From positions 22,858 through 86,857 of the forward strand of contig CAIMUP010000001.1 of the NCBI GenBank assembly GCA_903844645.1: a stretch of 64,000 nucleotides of DNA, given 5' to 3'. The notes below the pieces were generated by a model. The model was not told where the DNA came from and did no database searches. It was given only the letters and a program-made list of their open reading frames with translations. Of the stretch, positions 57,367-64,000 are shown piece by piece; the first letter of the stretch is position 1, and every line of letters starts with the position of its first letter. Made by a program: the position numbers and the translations under genes. Source of the DNA: an uncultured Bacteroidota bacterium (lineage in GTDB: Bacteria; Bacteroidota; Bacteroidia; AKYH767-A; JABDAW01).

Positions 57367-57510
57367 GGATTTGTAATCCGCTCGTCGGGATTTGTAATCC
57401 CGACCCATAATTTTAACTAAAAACAGCGATTCTACCATCCCTGACCACGATTCTCCCATCCCTTACCACGATTCTCCCATCCCTAACCACGATTCTCCTG
57501 TTTCTTAACC
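57367..57510. repeat. 21-bp tandem repeats (array M), two types
   Basis: Two partial units with the palindrome GGATTTGTAATCC (57370-57403, period 21), then four units of 21 bp from 57427 (core CGATTCTCCCATCCC). Only the first type is clearly palindromic. Lies between the orphan gene and rpsU, divergent. Confidence 0.75.
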
Positions 57511-57515
57511 TCCCG

Positions 57516-57546
57516 TTTGGTATTTCCAAACCATTTCCTATCTTTG
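57516..57546 (+). promoter_or_regulatory. rpsU promoter
   Basis: TTTG (57516-57519), 19-bp spacer, TATCTTTG (57539-57546): ideal Bacteroidota promoter, 28 bp before the ATG. Confidence 0.85.
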
Positions 57547-57574
57547 CGCCCTTAATAATAATAAAATATATCTA

Positions 57575-57772
57575 ATGCTAATTATTCCAATCAAAGAAGG
57601 CGAGCCAATCGACAGAGGGCTGAAACGTTTTAAAAAGAAATTCGACAAAACCGGAACCGTCCGCGCCCTAAGAGCAAGGAAACAGTTCGAGAAGCCTTCC
57701 ATCACCAGAAGGACAGAAATCAAAAAGGCGGTATACATCGCCAAATTGCGCAGAGAAGGGACCATTATTTAA
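57575..57772 (+). CDS. rpsU: 30S ribosomal protein S21
   Basis: A 65-residue basic protein of the small-subunit platform near the anti-Shine-Dalgarno region. Sequence MLIIPIKEGEPIDRGLKRFK and QFEKPSITRRTEIKKAVYIA is typical for Bacteroidota S21. Single gene with its own promoter and terminator, upstream of xerC and raiA, an order common in this phylum. Confidence 0.96.
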   Translation: MLIIPIKEGEPIDRGLKRFKKKFDKTGTVRALRARKQFEKPSITRRTEIKKAVYIAKLRREGTII

Positions 57773-57833
57773 TTAACAGCCGACTGTTAAAAGATTCCTC
57801 GGCTTCCGATTCGGTAGCGCATAAAAATTAGAG

Positions 57834-57868
57834 AACTTTGCAGGATTAATTTCTTGCAAAGTTTTTTT
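57834..57868 (+). terminator. intrinsic terminator after rpsU
   Basis: Stem AACTTTGCA (57834-57842) with TGCAAAGTT (57855-57863), followed by T. A second palindrome, TTAACAG - CCGA - CTGTTAA (57773-57790), lies directly after the rpsU stop. Confidence 0.85.
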
Positions 57869-57937
57869 ATTGTTTAATAATTCGGTAACTTTTTTCAACC
57901 CACATTGTATAAAGGTAAATTGATAGGAGAGGAAGCC

Positions 57938-58819
57938 ATGACAGAGAGTTTTATAAAATATATCCAATACGAGAAACGGTACTCTCCTCACACCATTACC
58001 GCTTACCAAAACGACCTGAAACAGTTTTACGATTTCATCCTCGAGGCTTACGAAGTCTCCGAGATAACGGACGTGAATCATATTTTCATCCGCTCGTGGA
58101 TCGTATCTTTGATGGAGCAAAAAATTACCCCGCGCTCCATCAACAGAAAGATTACTACCCTGAAAACGTATTATAAATTCCTGCTTCGGGAGGGTATCGT
58201 AGAAGCCAACCCGATGCAGAAGATTCTATCCCCAAAGACTTCCAAACGCTTGCCGGTTTTTGTGGATAAAAGCACGATGAATCACCTCCTCGATGATGTC
58301 CAATTCGGGGATGATTATATCGGTTTGAGGGATCAATTCATCATAGAACTATTCTATGCAACGGGTATGCGCCTCGCGGAATTAGTGGGGATGAAGGATA
58401 GTTCCATTGATTTATTTAATAATAACTTAAAAGTTCTCGGGAAGCGTAATAAGGAACGTATTATTCCGTTTTCTAATCCTATGAAGGGTTTGATTGTGAA
58501 ATATCTGGAGGTGAAAAAGAGCGATGAAGTGATGAAACAATCCGATTATCTATTCTTAAACAAAGAAGGCAAACAAATCAGTCGAGAACAAGTGCAAAAA
58601 TTAGTCAAGAAATACCTCACGATGGTTACTACCATTGATAAGAAAAGTCCCCATGTGTTGCGCCATTCCTTCGCTACGAATATGTTGAATAATGGTGCTG
58701 AAATAAATTCTGTAAAGGAATTATTAGGTCATTCGAGCCTTGCCGCCACACAGGTTTACACACATAACACCATTGATAAATTAAAGAATATACATAAACA
58801 AGCCCACCCAAAGGCTTGA
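57938..58819 (+). CDS. xerC: tyrosine recombinase XerC/XerD
   Basis: A 293-residue chromosome-dimer-resolution recombinase. The SAM-like N-terminal domain (FIKYIQYEKRYSPHTITAYQ) is followed by the catalytic domain with Arg145 (YATGMRLAEL), Lys169, His239 and Arg242 (SPHVLRHSFATNML), His265 (LLGHSSLAATQ) and Tyr274 (QVYTH). ATG at 57938 was chosen; the frame runs upstream to a TTG at 57905 but lacks family sequence there. The core context with rpsU and raiA argues for Xer rather than a phage integrase. XerC and XerD are not distinguished by sequence alone. Confidence 0.93.
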   Translation: MTESFIKYIQYEKRYSPHTITAYQNDLKQFYDFILEAYEVSEITDVNHIFIRSWIVSLMEQKITPRSINRKITTLKTYYKFLLREGIVEANPMQKILSPKTSKRLPVFVDKSTMNHLLDDVQFGDDYIGLRDQFIIELFYATGMRLAELVGMKDSSIDLFNNNLKVLGKRNKERIIPFSNPMKGLIVKYLEVKKSDEVMKQSDYLFLNKEGKQISREQVQKLVKKYLTMVTTIDKKSPHVLRHSFATNMLNNGAEINSVKELLGHSSLAATQVYTHNTIDKLKNIHKQAHPKA

Positions 58820-58846
58820 TTCAATTAACTAATAAATTAAAAGATT

Positions 58847-59221
58847 ATGAAACTAAAAATGCAATCCATCCATTTCGATGCGGACCGTAAGTTGCTCGCA
58901 TTCATCCAGGAAAAAGTAGGTAAACTAACCCATTTTCACGATGGTATCGTTGATGGCGAAGTTGTTCTTCGATTAGAAAAGAATCAGAACAACGAAAACA
59001 AATCTGTACAGATAAAAGTAAACATTCCGGGTGGCGAATTAATCGCCAAGATCCGTAAACAAACCTTCGAGGAGGCTGCCAATGATGCGGTAGAAACCTT
59101 GAGTAATCAGATAAAAAGGCACAAAGAAAAATTGAGAGGGGGCGTAGCAGTTAAGTTTGCTGGCGAGAAAGAAGAGGTTGCGGCATCGGTGGTGAAATTC
59201 GACGAAGCCGAAGAAGAATAA
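58847..59221 (+). CDS. raiA: ribosome hibernation-promoting factor / RaiA
   Basis: A 124-residue short-form ribosome-associated inhibitor that binds the small subunit in stationary phase. The beta-alpha-beta fold is recognisable: MQSIHFDADRKLLAFIQEKV, LTHFHDGIVDGEVVLRLEKN, KIRKQTFEEAANDAVETLSN, QIKRHKEKLR. The end (about 105-124) is acidic. It has no C-terminal dimerisation domain of long HPF. It lies 27 bp after xerC, probably same transcript. A weak terminator-like palindrome (AAGTC - GACTT) lies at 59243-59270. Confidence 0.93.
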   Translation: MKLKMQSIHFDADRKLLAFIQEKVGKLTHFHDGIVDGEVVLRLEKNQNNENKSVQIKVNIPGGELIAKIRKQTFEEAANDAVETLSNQIKRHKEKLRGGVAVKFAGEKEEVAASVVKFDEAEEE

Positions 59222-59284
59222 ACACTCTTCCTTTAAGAGAAAAGCAAGTCTTTTTGAGGACTTAATTGCTTGCCGATCTTTGGT

Positions 59285-61564
59285 TTAATGATTTACCAGC
59301 AACTTCTGGTTGTAACTCCTATTCCTATATTTAATGTTGAGAAAATAAATGCCATTAGCCAAAGGAATGGAAAAAGTTTCCTTGCCATCTGCGTTTTTAA
59401 TAGTAGTGGAATAAACTACCTGCCCGAAAACATTAGTAATGGCAAGTTGAAAGTTGAGAATGGAGAGTTGAGAATTAAAAGTAAAGGTTCCATTGTTGGG
59501 ATTGGGGTATATATTAATAGAGTTATCCCTACCTATTTCATTAATACCATCGAAAGAGAAACAGATAGAATCGGACTTGCTTTTGCAGCCATTGCTATCA
59601 GTATATTCTACATAATAACAGGCGGTACTCGTTACAATATATTGCTGGTTTGTAGCTCCTGCAATAGCAATGAAATTCCTGAACCATTGATTGCCGTTGG
59701 TGTCGCTGGAGATTAAAGTATCACCGAGTTGGGTAATAATCGGCACTGTCGGAGGATCGAAAACAGTGAAGTAAAAGGTCTGCATAGAAGTATCGGTGAA
59801 AACTCCGCAAACAGTGGTATCATAAGCGACTAAAGTAACGGAATAAGTGCCGCTATGACTATATGAATGAGCAGGATTAACCGCCATACTCGTACCGCCT
59901 TCACTGAAATGCCACCAATAAGAGGTCGCACCAGTACTGGTATTCGTAAGATGAATCATCAAAGGTTTGCAGCCCTGCAAAGTATCCACCGTGAAGGCGC
60001 TATGCGGAGGCGCAAAGTTCAAGACAGTAAAGATAATGGAATCACCCGCCACGCAAGCACCATTATTCACTTGAACCCAGTAATGCCCTGCATTCATAGT
60101 CGTAATACTTTGCGTAGTTTCACCGGTATTCCAATGATAGCTGCTACCTACATTGTTAGCATTTAAGGTAATGGAATTCGGGCTGCAAATAGTGGTATCA
60201 TTACCGAGATTAACAGTGATGGGTGGCGTTATCGTAACATGAAAAGTATCGGCAACATTCACTAAAGCATTGCATCCATTGAGTACTTGATGTTGCACCC
60301 AGTATGTTCCGCTATTCGATACATCAACAGACTGTGTGGTAGCACCCGATGACCAAAGATAACTCGCACTTATCGTACTCGCCGTTAGATGCACACTACC
60401 TCCACAGACACTGGTATCTACATTCAATGCCGAAGCAGTGGGCGATGAAGTAAGATTCGCATCAATAAAGTTCGGTAAGCCGTACCGCGAGGTACCGCTA
60501 AGAGCGATTGCATGACGCGTATAACTACATCCTGCGCCAGCGGTATTCGGAGCATTAATAACATTAAGATATGTGGAATCGGTAACCGCAACATAGATTT
60601 TATTATCCGCCCCCAACTGCAATGCACCGCCATAAAATATAGGCGTAGTAACCGTGTATTGCGAAGCCACAATAGCCGTATAAGTATAGGTCGAAATATC
60701 GAATTGATAGAGGGGATAATATGGATAATTACAAGTAACATAAACCTTAGTATTATCAGGAGAGAACGACAAGCCGTAGGGGTAATATCCTGCCGTCATT
60801 TGTATGGTGATAGGGTTGTAGGGGATGCCTGTGGCGTTATCAAAATCATACAATTCGACAATGCCATTCGCCTCGAAGGCACAAGCCAATTTCTTGCCAT
60901 TTGGCGATGCTTTCAGGTACCCTTCATTATCAAAAATAGTGGCATTACTGCCGACATTGGTAATGACAGGAGTCGCCACACCGCTATTAGTAATGAGGTA
61001 AGCATAATATCCATTGGAATTCCAGTTATGAGCAAGTACCCAGTAATCAATACCATTGCAATGTTTGACGGCGACTAATTTCTCACAAGCAGGATTAAAA
61101 GTGCTGTGATTCTTCAGCGTTACGCCTCCCATTCCCGCATTCAGCGACATATCTACTTCCGAATAACAGATGCCTACCGAAGCGGTATTGGCAGCGGAGG
61201 TAAAGATATAATAAATCCCTGCGCTATCAGGCTTCGGGACGATGATAGCTGATTGGGTAGAGGCTTGGTTGGAGTTGGAAGAAGCACCACCAGCCAACCC
61301 GTTTCCATTCGCCATGACCACGTTATTCGCATTCCAAACCGTAACGCCATCGGTATAGAATAAGAGATTCCCTCCGACATCGGAAATAGTAGCGCAACCC
61401 TCGGCTTGATTCATTCCACAACCCGTAACAGCAACCGGATTACCGGAACTAAAATTAATGGCAGCACCCGTTCCGAAGCACCAATTCCAGGATTGTTGTT
61501 GGGCGATGCAATGAAAAGTGATGAGTGAAAAGAGAAGAACGAAGAGGAGGATAATCTTTTTCAT
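59285..61564 (-). CDS. T9SS-sorted surface protein with propeller, Ig and PKD domains
   Basis: A 759-residue exported protein. ATG at 61564 (MKKIILLFVLLFSLITFHCI, cut near IAQQQ). Residues about 20-380 form a beta-propeller of the lactonase/YVTN type (ISDVGGNLLFYTDGVTVWN, ASPNGKKLACAFEANGIVEL, GLSFSPDNTKVYVTCNYPYY). Two Ig-like segments ([40 protein letters not shown]), one PKD domain (WWHFSEGGTSMAVNPAHSYS), and a complete type A T9SS sorting domain (NSINIYPNPNNGTFTF ... GIYFLNIKYRNRSYNQKLL). Intact, unlike the other two T9SS genes. It interrupts the region after raiA. Confidence 0.92.
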   Translation of the reverse strand: MKKIILLFVLLFSLITFHCIAQQQSWNWCFGTGAAINFSSGNPVAVTGCGMNQAEGCATISDVGGNLLFYTDGVTVWNANNVVMANGNGLAGGASSNSNQASTQSAIIVPKPDSAGIYYIFTSAANTASVGICYSEVDMSLNAGMGGVTLKNHSTFNPACEKLVAVKHCNGIDYWVLAHNWNSNGYYAYLITNSGVATPVITNVGSNATIFDNEGYLKASPNGKKLACAFEANGIVELYDFDNATGIPYNPITIQMTAGYYPYGLSFSPDNTKVYVTCNYPYYPLYQFDISTYTYTAIVASQYTVTTPIFYGGALQLGADNKIYVAVTDSTYLNVINAPNTAGAGCSYTRHAIALSGTSRYGLPNFIDANLTSSPTASALNVDTSVCGGSVHLTASTISASYLWSSGATTQSVDVSNSGTYWVQHQVLNGCNALVNVADTFHVTITPPITVNLGNDTTICSPNSITLNANNVGSSYHWNTGETTQSITTMNAGHYWVQVNNGACVAGDSIIFTVLNFAPPHSAFTVDTLQGCKPLMIHLTNTSTGATSYWWHFSEGGTSMAVNPAHSYSHSGTYSVTLVAYDTTVCGVFTDTSMQTFYFTVFDPPTVPIITQLGDTLISSDTNGNQWFRNFIAIAGATNQQYIVTSTACYYVEYTDSNGCKSKSDSICFSFDGINEIGRDNSINIYPNPNNGTFTFNSQLSILNFQLAITNVFGQVVYSTTIKNADGKETFSIPLANGIYFLNIKYRNRSYNQKLLVNH

Positions 61565-61592
61565 GGCATTAAATAGTTTATTAGTCAAGATG

Positions 61593-61600
61593 CAAATATA
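61593..61600 (-). promoter_or_regulatory. promoter -7 box of the T9SS gene
   Basis: The reverse strand reads TATATTTG (TAnnTTTG), 28 bp before the ATG at 61564. Confidence 0.5.
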
Positions 61601-61758
61601 CTTATTTTATTAAATGAAAACCCAGAACGCGATGAAAAAACCAAGGTCGGAGCTGTTATTTAAGAAATTTGGAGGCTCTGAATTTCGCTTTCTACTCCTT
61701 ATATAATTGTGTTTATAATGTAAAAGAGGATTTAAAAACAGAGAAAACTACTAAAGTG

Positions 61759-62010
61759 ATGTTGTCGGGTGACAATGTCACTTTGTCAGGTGATAACATC
61801 ACGTTGTCAGGTGACAATGTCACTTTGTCAGGTGACAACATCACATTGTCAGGTGACAACATCACATTGTCAGGTGACAACATCACATTGTCAAGTGACA
61901 ACATCACATTGTCAGGTGACAACATCACATTGTCAGGTGACCGCATCACTTTGTCAGGTGTTCACATCGCTTTGTCATGTGACCACATCACTTTGTCATA
62001 TTTTCCTATA
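61759..62010. repeat. 21-bp tandem array K, 11-12 units
   Basis: Eleven full 21-bp units from 61759 to 61989 plus one decayed unit. Core is the palindrome TTGTCAGGTGACAA; spacer ACATCACA or TGTCACT varies. Edge units are decayed (GTTGTCGGGTGACAA first, TTTGTCATATTTTCC last). Between divergent genes. A frame on the plus strand (LSGDNIT heptads) is open through it; not called a gene. Confidence 0.92.
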
Positions 62011-62144
62011 ATTCCATCTCCTGACGGTTTTTTCTTTCGTCAGGTTTTGATGATTGAGGTAACTTTACCGGAAATCGGAAGGGGGCGAGTGCTGGTCAGG
62101 ATGTATTCCCAATTCGGTGTTGGGCGAAGTACCGAAGTTTTTAG

Positions 62145-62152
62145 TAAGTTTG
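62145..62152 (+). promoter_or_regulatory. promoter -7 box of the SCO operon
   Basis: TAAGTTTG (TAnnTTTG), with TTG at 62120-62122 as a possible -33 (22-bp spacer), 33 bp before the ATG. Confidence 0.5.
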
Positions 62153-62184
62153 CGGCTCTATAATTAATTATATAGCTGCTTGTA

Positions 62185-62859
62185 ATGATGAATTCTTCTC
62201 CCGTAAAAAAATATGCCATCCTTTTTGGAGTCATCTGCTTCCCGATTGCGGTCTGGATTTTCCTGATCACAGGCAAAAATCATTACCGCCCCTTGCCTTT
62301 CCTGGGGAATTATTCGGTTGTGTCACAGGGCAATGGGAAGATGGATACGGTGTATCATTCTATTCCCGATTTTTCTGCCGTGAATCAGGCGGGCAAAACG
62401 ATTACGCAGAAGGAAATTGAGGGTAAGGTATATGTCGCGGATTTATTTTTCGCCTCCTGCCCCAGCTTTTGCCCGAGGATGAATAGCGGCTTGAAGGTGG
62501 TGTACGATAAATACAGCAAGGTGGATGATTTTCTGATTCTTTCCTTCACCGTGGACCCTGACCATGATACCATTCCTGCCCTCGCAAAGTATGCGGAGAA
62601 GTACGGAGCCGATGCCTCGCGCTGGATGTTTCTTCGTGGCGGCAAGCAAGAGATTCATGACCTTTCATTGGCATATCTGATGATTCCGCCAGATACTATT
62701 AAGGACGTAAAGCAGGATATTCAGCACTCGCCGTACTATGTTTTGGTGGATAAAGAGCGGCATATCCGCGGCATTTATGATAGCACCAACCCTTTGATGC
62801 TCGATAGCCTCCAAGGAGATATTACGTACCTACTCAAACAATATCATACCAAGAAATAA
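62185..62859 (+). CDS. SCO1/SenC-family copper chaperone
   Basis: A 224-residue membrane-anchored thioredoxin-fold protein that delivers copper to the CuA site of cytochrome c oxidase. One N-terminal helix (ILFGVICFPIAVWIFLITG), then the copper site Cys92 and Cys96 (FFASCPSFCPRMN) with His181 (QHSPYYVLVDKERHI). DPDHDTIPALAKYA is the typical segment after the second strand. ATG at 62185 (62188 possible). It starts a three-gene set with DUF420 and a small CxxC protein, three bp apart each. Confidence 0.95.
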   Translation: MMNSSPVKKYAILFGVICFPIAVWIFLITGKNHYRPLPFLGNYSVVSQGNGKMDTVYHSIPDFSAVNQAGKTITQKEIEGKVYVADLFFASCPSFCPRMNSGLKVVYDKYSKVDDFLILSFTVDPDHDTIPALAKYAEKYGADASRWMFLRGGKQEIHDLSLAYLMIPPDTIKDVKQDIQHSPYYVLVDKERHIRGIYDSTNPLMLDSLQGDITYLLKQYHTKK

Positions 62860-62862
62860 ATC

Positions 62863-63387
62863 ATGAAAGAAGCTACCGCATTAAGGATTACGTGGGTACT
62901 GACCATCACGATACTCGGCTTGGTATTGGTGTTGCATTACTTGCCGAAAGCCTCGACGATGCCTGCTATTGTTACCTGTCTTCCGGCATTGAATGCGGTG
63001 TTAAACGGGACTACGTTCTGCTTACTGATCCTCGCGAATTACTTTATTAAGAGGCAAAAAGTCGCCGTACACAAATGGCTGAACATTACGGCGTTTGGGT
63101 TGAGCACCGTTTTCCTGTTGTCGTATGTTGCGTTCCATTCGTATGGCGTAGAAACGAAATTCCCGTCTGATAATCCGATGAAGCCGCTGTATTTATTCCT
63201 CCTGATCACGCATATTCTCTGTGCCGCCATCGTGTTGCCCCTGGTGCTGATGTCCATGTATCGCGGGTTGGCAGGGCAGTTCCTGAAACATCGGCGTATC
63301 ACGAGATGGTCGTACCCCATTTGGCTTTATGTAACCGCAACAGGGGTTATCGTGTACTTAATGATTTCTCCGTACTATAATTTTTAA
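62863..63387 (+). CDS. DUF420 membrane protein
   Basis: A 174-residue protein with about five hydrophobic helices (VLTITILGLVLVLHYLPK, LPALNAVLNGTTFCLLILAN, WLNITAFGLSTVFLLSYVAF, LFLLITHILCAAIVLPLVLM, YPIWLYVTATGVIVYLMISP). The pattern LNGTTFCLLILANYFIKR and HKWLN matches DUF420, often encoded with cytochrome-oxidase and Sco genes. A few His residues in helices could bind haem or copper, but this is inference. Probably in an operon with the flanking genes. Confidence 0.9.
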   Translation: MKEATALRITWVLTITILGLVLVLHYLPKASTMPAIVTCLPALNAVLNGTTFCLLILANYFIKRQKVAVHKWLNITAFGLSTVFLLSYVAFHSYGVETKFPSDNPMKPLYLFLLITHILCAAIVLPLVLMSMYRGLAGQFLKHRRITRWSYPIWLYVTATGVIVYLMISPYYNF

Positions 63388-63390
63388 CAG

Positions 63391-63645
63391 ATGAAGACAA
63401 AAAAATATCTCACACTAATCGCAGTAGTCATGCTGCTACTTTTATCCACCCCGAAACCTGCTGCCGCACAATGCGCCATGTGCAAAAAGATTGTCGAAAC
63501 CAACATGGATAGCAAATCGAACAAGGTAGGCAGAGGATTGAACAAAGGCATTTTGTATATGCTTTGCTTCCCCTACCTTTTAGGAGCCACGGCAGGAGTT
63601 ATCTGGTATCGCAACCGGAAGAAAAAACCGGAGGATACAGTTTAA
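63391..63645 (+). CDS. small exported CxxC membrane protein (84 aa)
   Basis: A short protein with a signal or anchor helix (YLTLIAVVMLLLLSTPKPAA), directly followed by QCAMCKKIVETNM (CxxC), and a second helix (YMLCFPYLLGATAGVIWYRN) with a basic tail. It is three bp after DUF420 and the last gene of the set. The CxxC close to the membrane suggests copper or redox work together with the SCO protein; this is inferred from context. Confidence 0.8.
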   Translation: MKTKKYLTLIAVVMLLLLSTPKPAAAQCAMCKKIVETNMDSKSNKVGRGLNKGILYMLCFPYLLGATAGVIWYRNRKKKPEDTV

Positions 63646-64000
63646 ATACGCTTCCCAAACTCCTTTCTCCGAGTAGTAATTCACTACTCCATCGGACATT
63701 TTTCCCAATTTCATCCCCAAAAAAACGAATTGTTAATAACTTTTTCTAATTTATCTTTATCGCTCTGCTTCCTTCTGTTTATAGGGCTTTCGGAGTATAT
63801 TAGGGAGATGGGGATAAATATTTTTCCTTGAATTTTTCGCCTGGTTCTTACAGAGAATCTGAAATTCCCCTTTCGATGCTCGGTTTGAAACCCTGATGGT
63901 AGCGGTCTGAACGTAAACGTAGGGCTTTAAGAGGCAAATATTTTTTTGTTAGAAAGAAAAATAACTGGTTTTAAAGGGGTAAATAATGCCATTATCCCGA
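63646..64000. other. A/T-rich end of window, no gene seen
   Basis: 355 bp without a convincing gene. A near-promoter box TATCTTTA occurs near 63754-63761. An ATG at 63986 after TTAAAGGGGTAAATA could open a gene that continues outside (MPLSR...), but only five codons are visible. Confidence 0.4.

Noticed and set aside
57938..58819. Phage or conjugative-element integrase
   Set aside because: Core context rpsU-xerC-raiA, length and motifs fit the housekeeping Xer recombinase; no att-like repeats or phage genes nearby.
4305..62010. CRISPR arrays
   Set aside because: Units are contiguous without unique spacers, are only 21 bp, and no cas gene is present.
1..64000. tRNA and rRNA genes
   Set aside because: No cloverleaf-like gene or rRNA sequence was recognised in the intergenic regions on either strand.

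Overview
The window looks like a chromosomal piece of a member of the Bacteroidota, probably a Chitinophagales- or Sphingobacteriales-like environmental lineage. Evidence: surface proteins ending in type IX secretion (T9SS) sorting domains, promoters with the Bacteroidota -7 box TAnnTTTG, start codons preceded by A/T-rich DNA without Shine-Dalgarno sites, a KorAB 2-oxoacid:ferredoxin oxidoreductase, zinc-ligand-poor S14/L36, and an extended L17. No tRNA, rRNA, insertion sequence or prophage was seen.

Layout. 1-8 kb: end of a CoA-transferase, a PAS histidine kinase, acyl-CoA dehydrogenase, a YkgJ-type cysteine-cluster protein, a MerR regulator, a trans-sulfuration enzyme and an M28 peptidase. 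8-9 kb: a frameshifted orphan gene. 9.4-20 kb: a large ribosomal-protein block (rplX to rplQ with secY, map, infA, rpoA). It starts abruptly at rplX with its own promoter, lacks rpmD, and carries three foreign reading frames between secY and map. 20.4-36 kb: an orphan gene, then two giant convergent T9SS surface proteins, one frameshifted and one with an in-frame TAG. 36-46 kb: korBA, a DsbD-like reductase, a DUF1361 protein, a BNR-repeat exported protein. 47-56 kb: RluB-type pseudouridine synthase with a long basic N-terminus, orphan genes, guaA, a LysM protein, mltG. 56-64 kb: an orphan gene, rpsU-xerC-raiA, a third T9SS protein, and SCO-DUF420-small CxxC protein, which probably serve cytochrome oxidase assembly.

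The most striking feature is not a gene. Twelve intergenic regions each hold a tandem array whose unit is 21 bp (42 bp in one case). Unit sequences differ completely between arrays, but period and length (often 9-12 units) are kept, and most units contain a short palindrome. In one array both arms of the palindrome change together from unit to unit. The arrays occur about every 5 kb, between genes in every orientation, even inside the ribosomal operon. Five lie directly upstream of unrecognised 230-320 aa proteins, and three such array-plus-orphan modules split or cap the ribosomal operon. A second, separate family of about 50-bp palindromic elements (five copies, core ACAGGCAATCGC) has outer arms that differ between copies yet stay self-complementary. 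Both families point to selection on hairpin-forming DNA or RNA. Their function is unknown; this is the best candidate for an undescribed system here.
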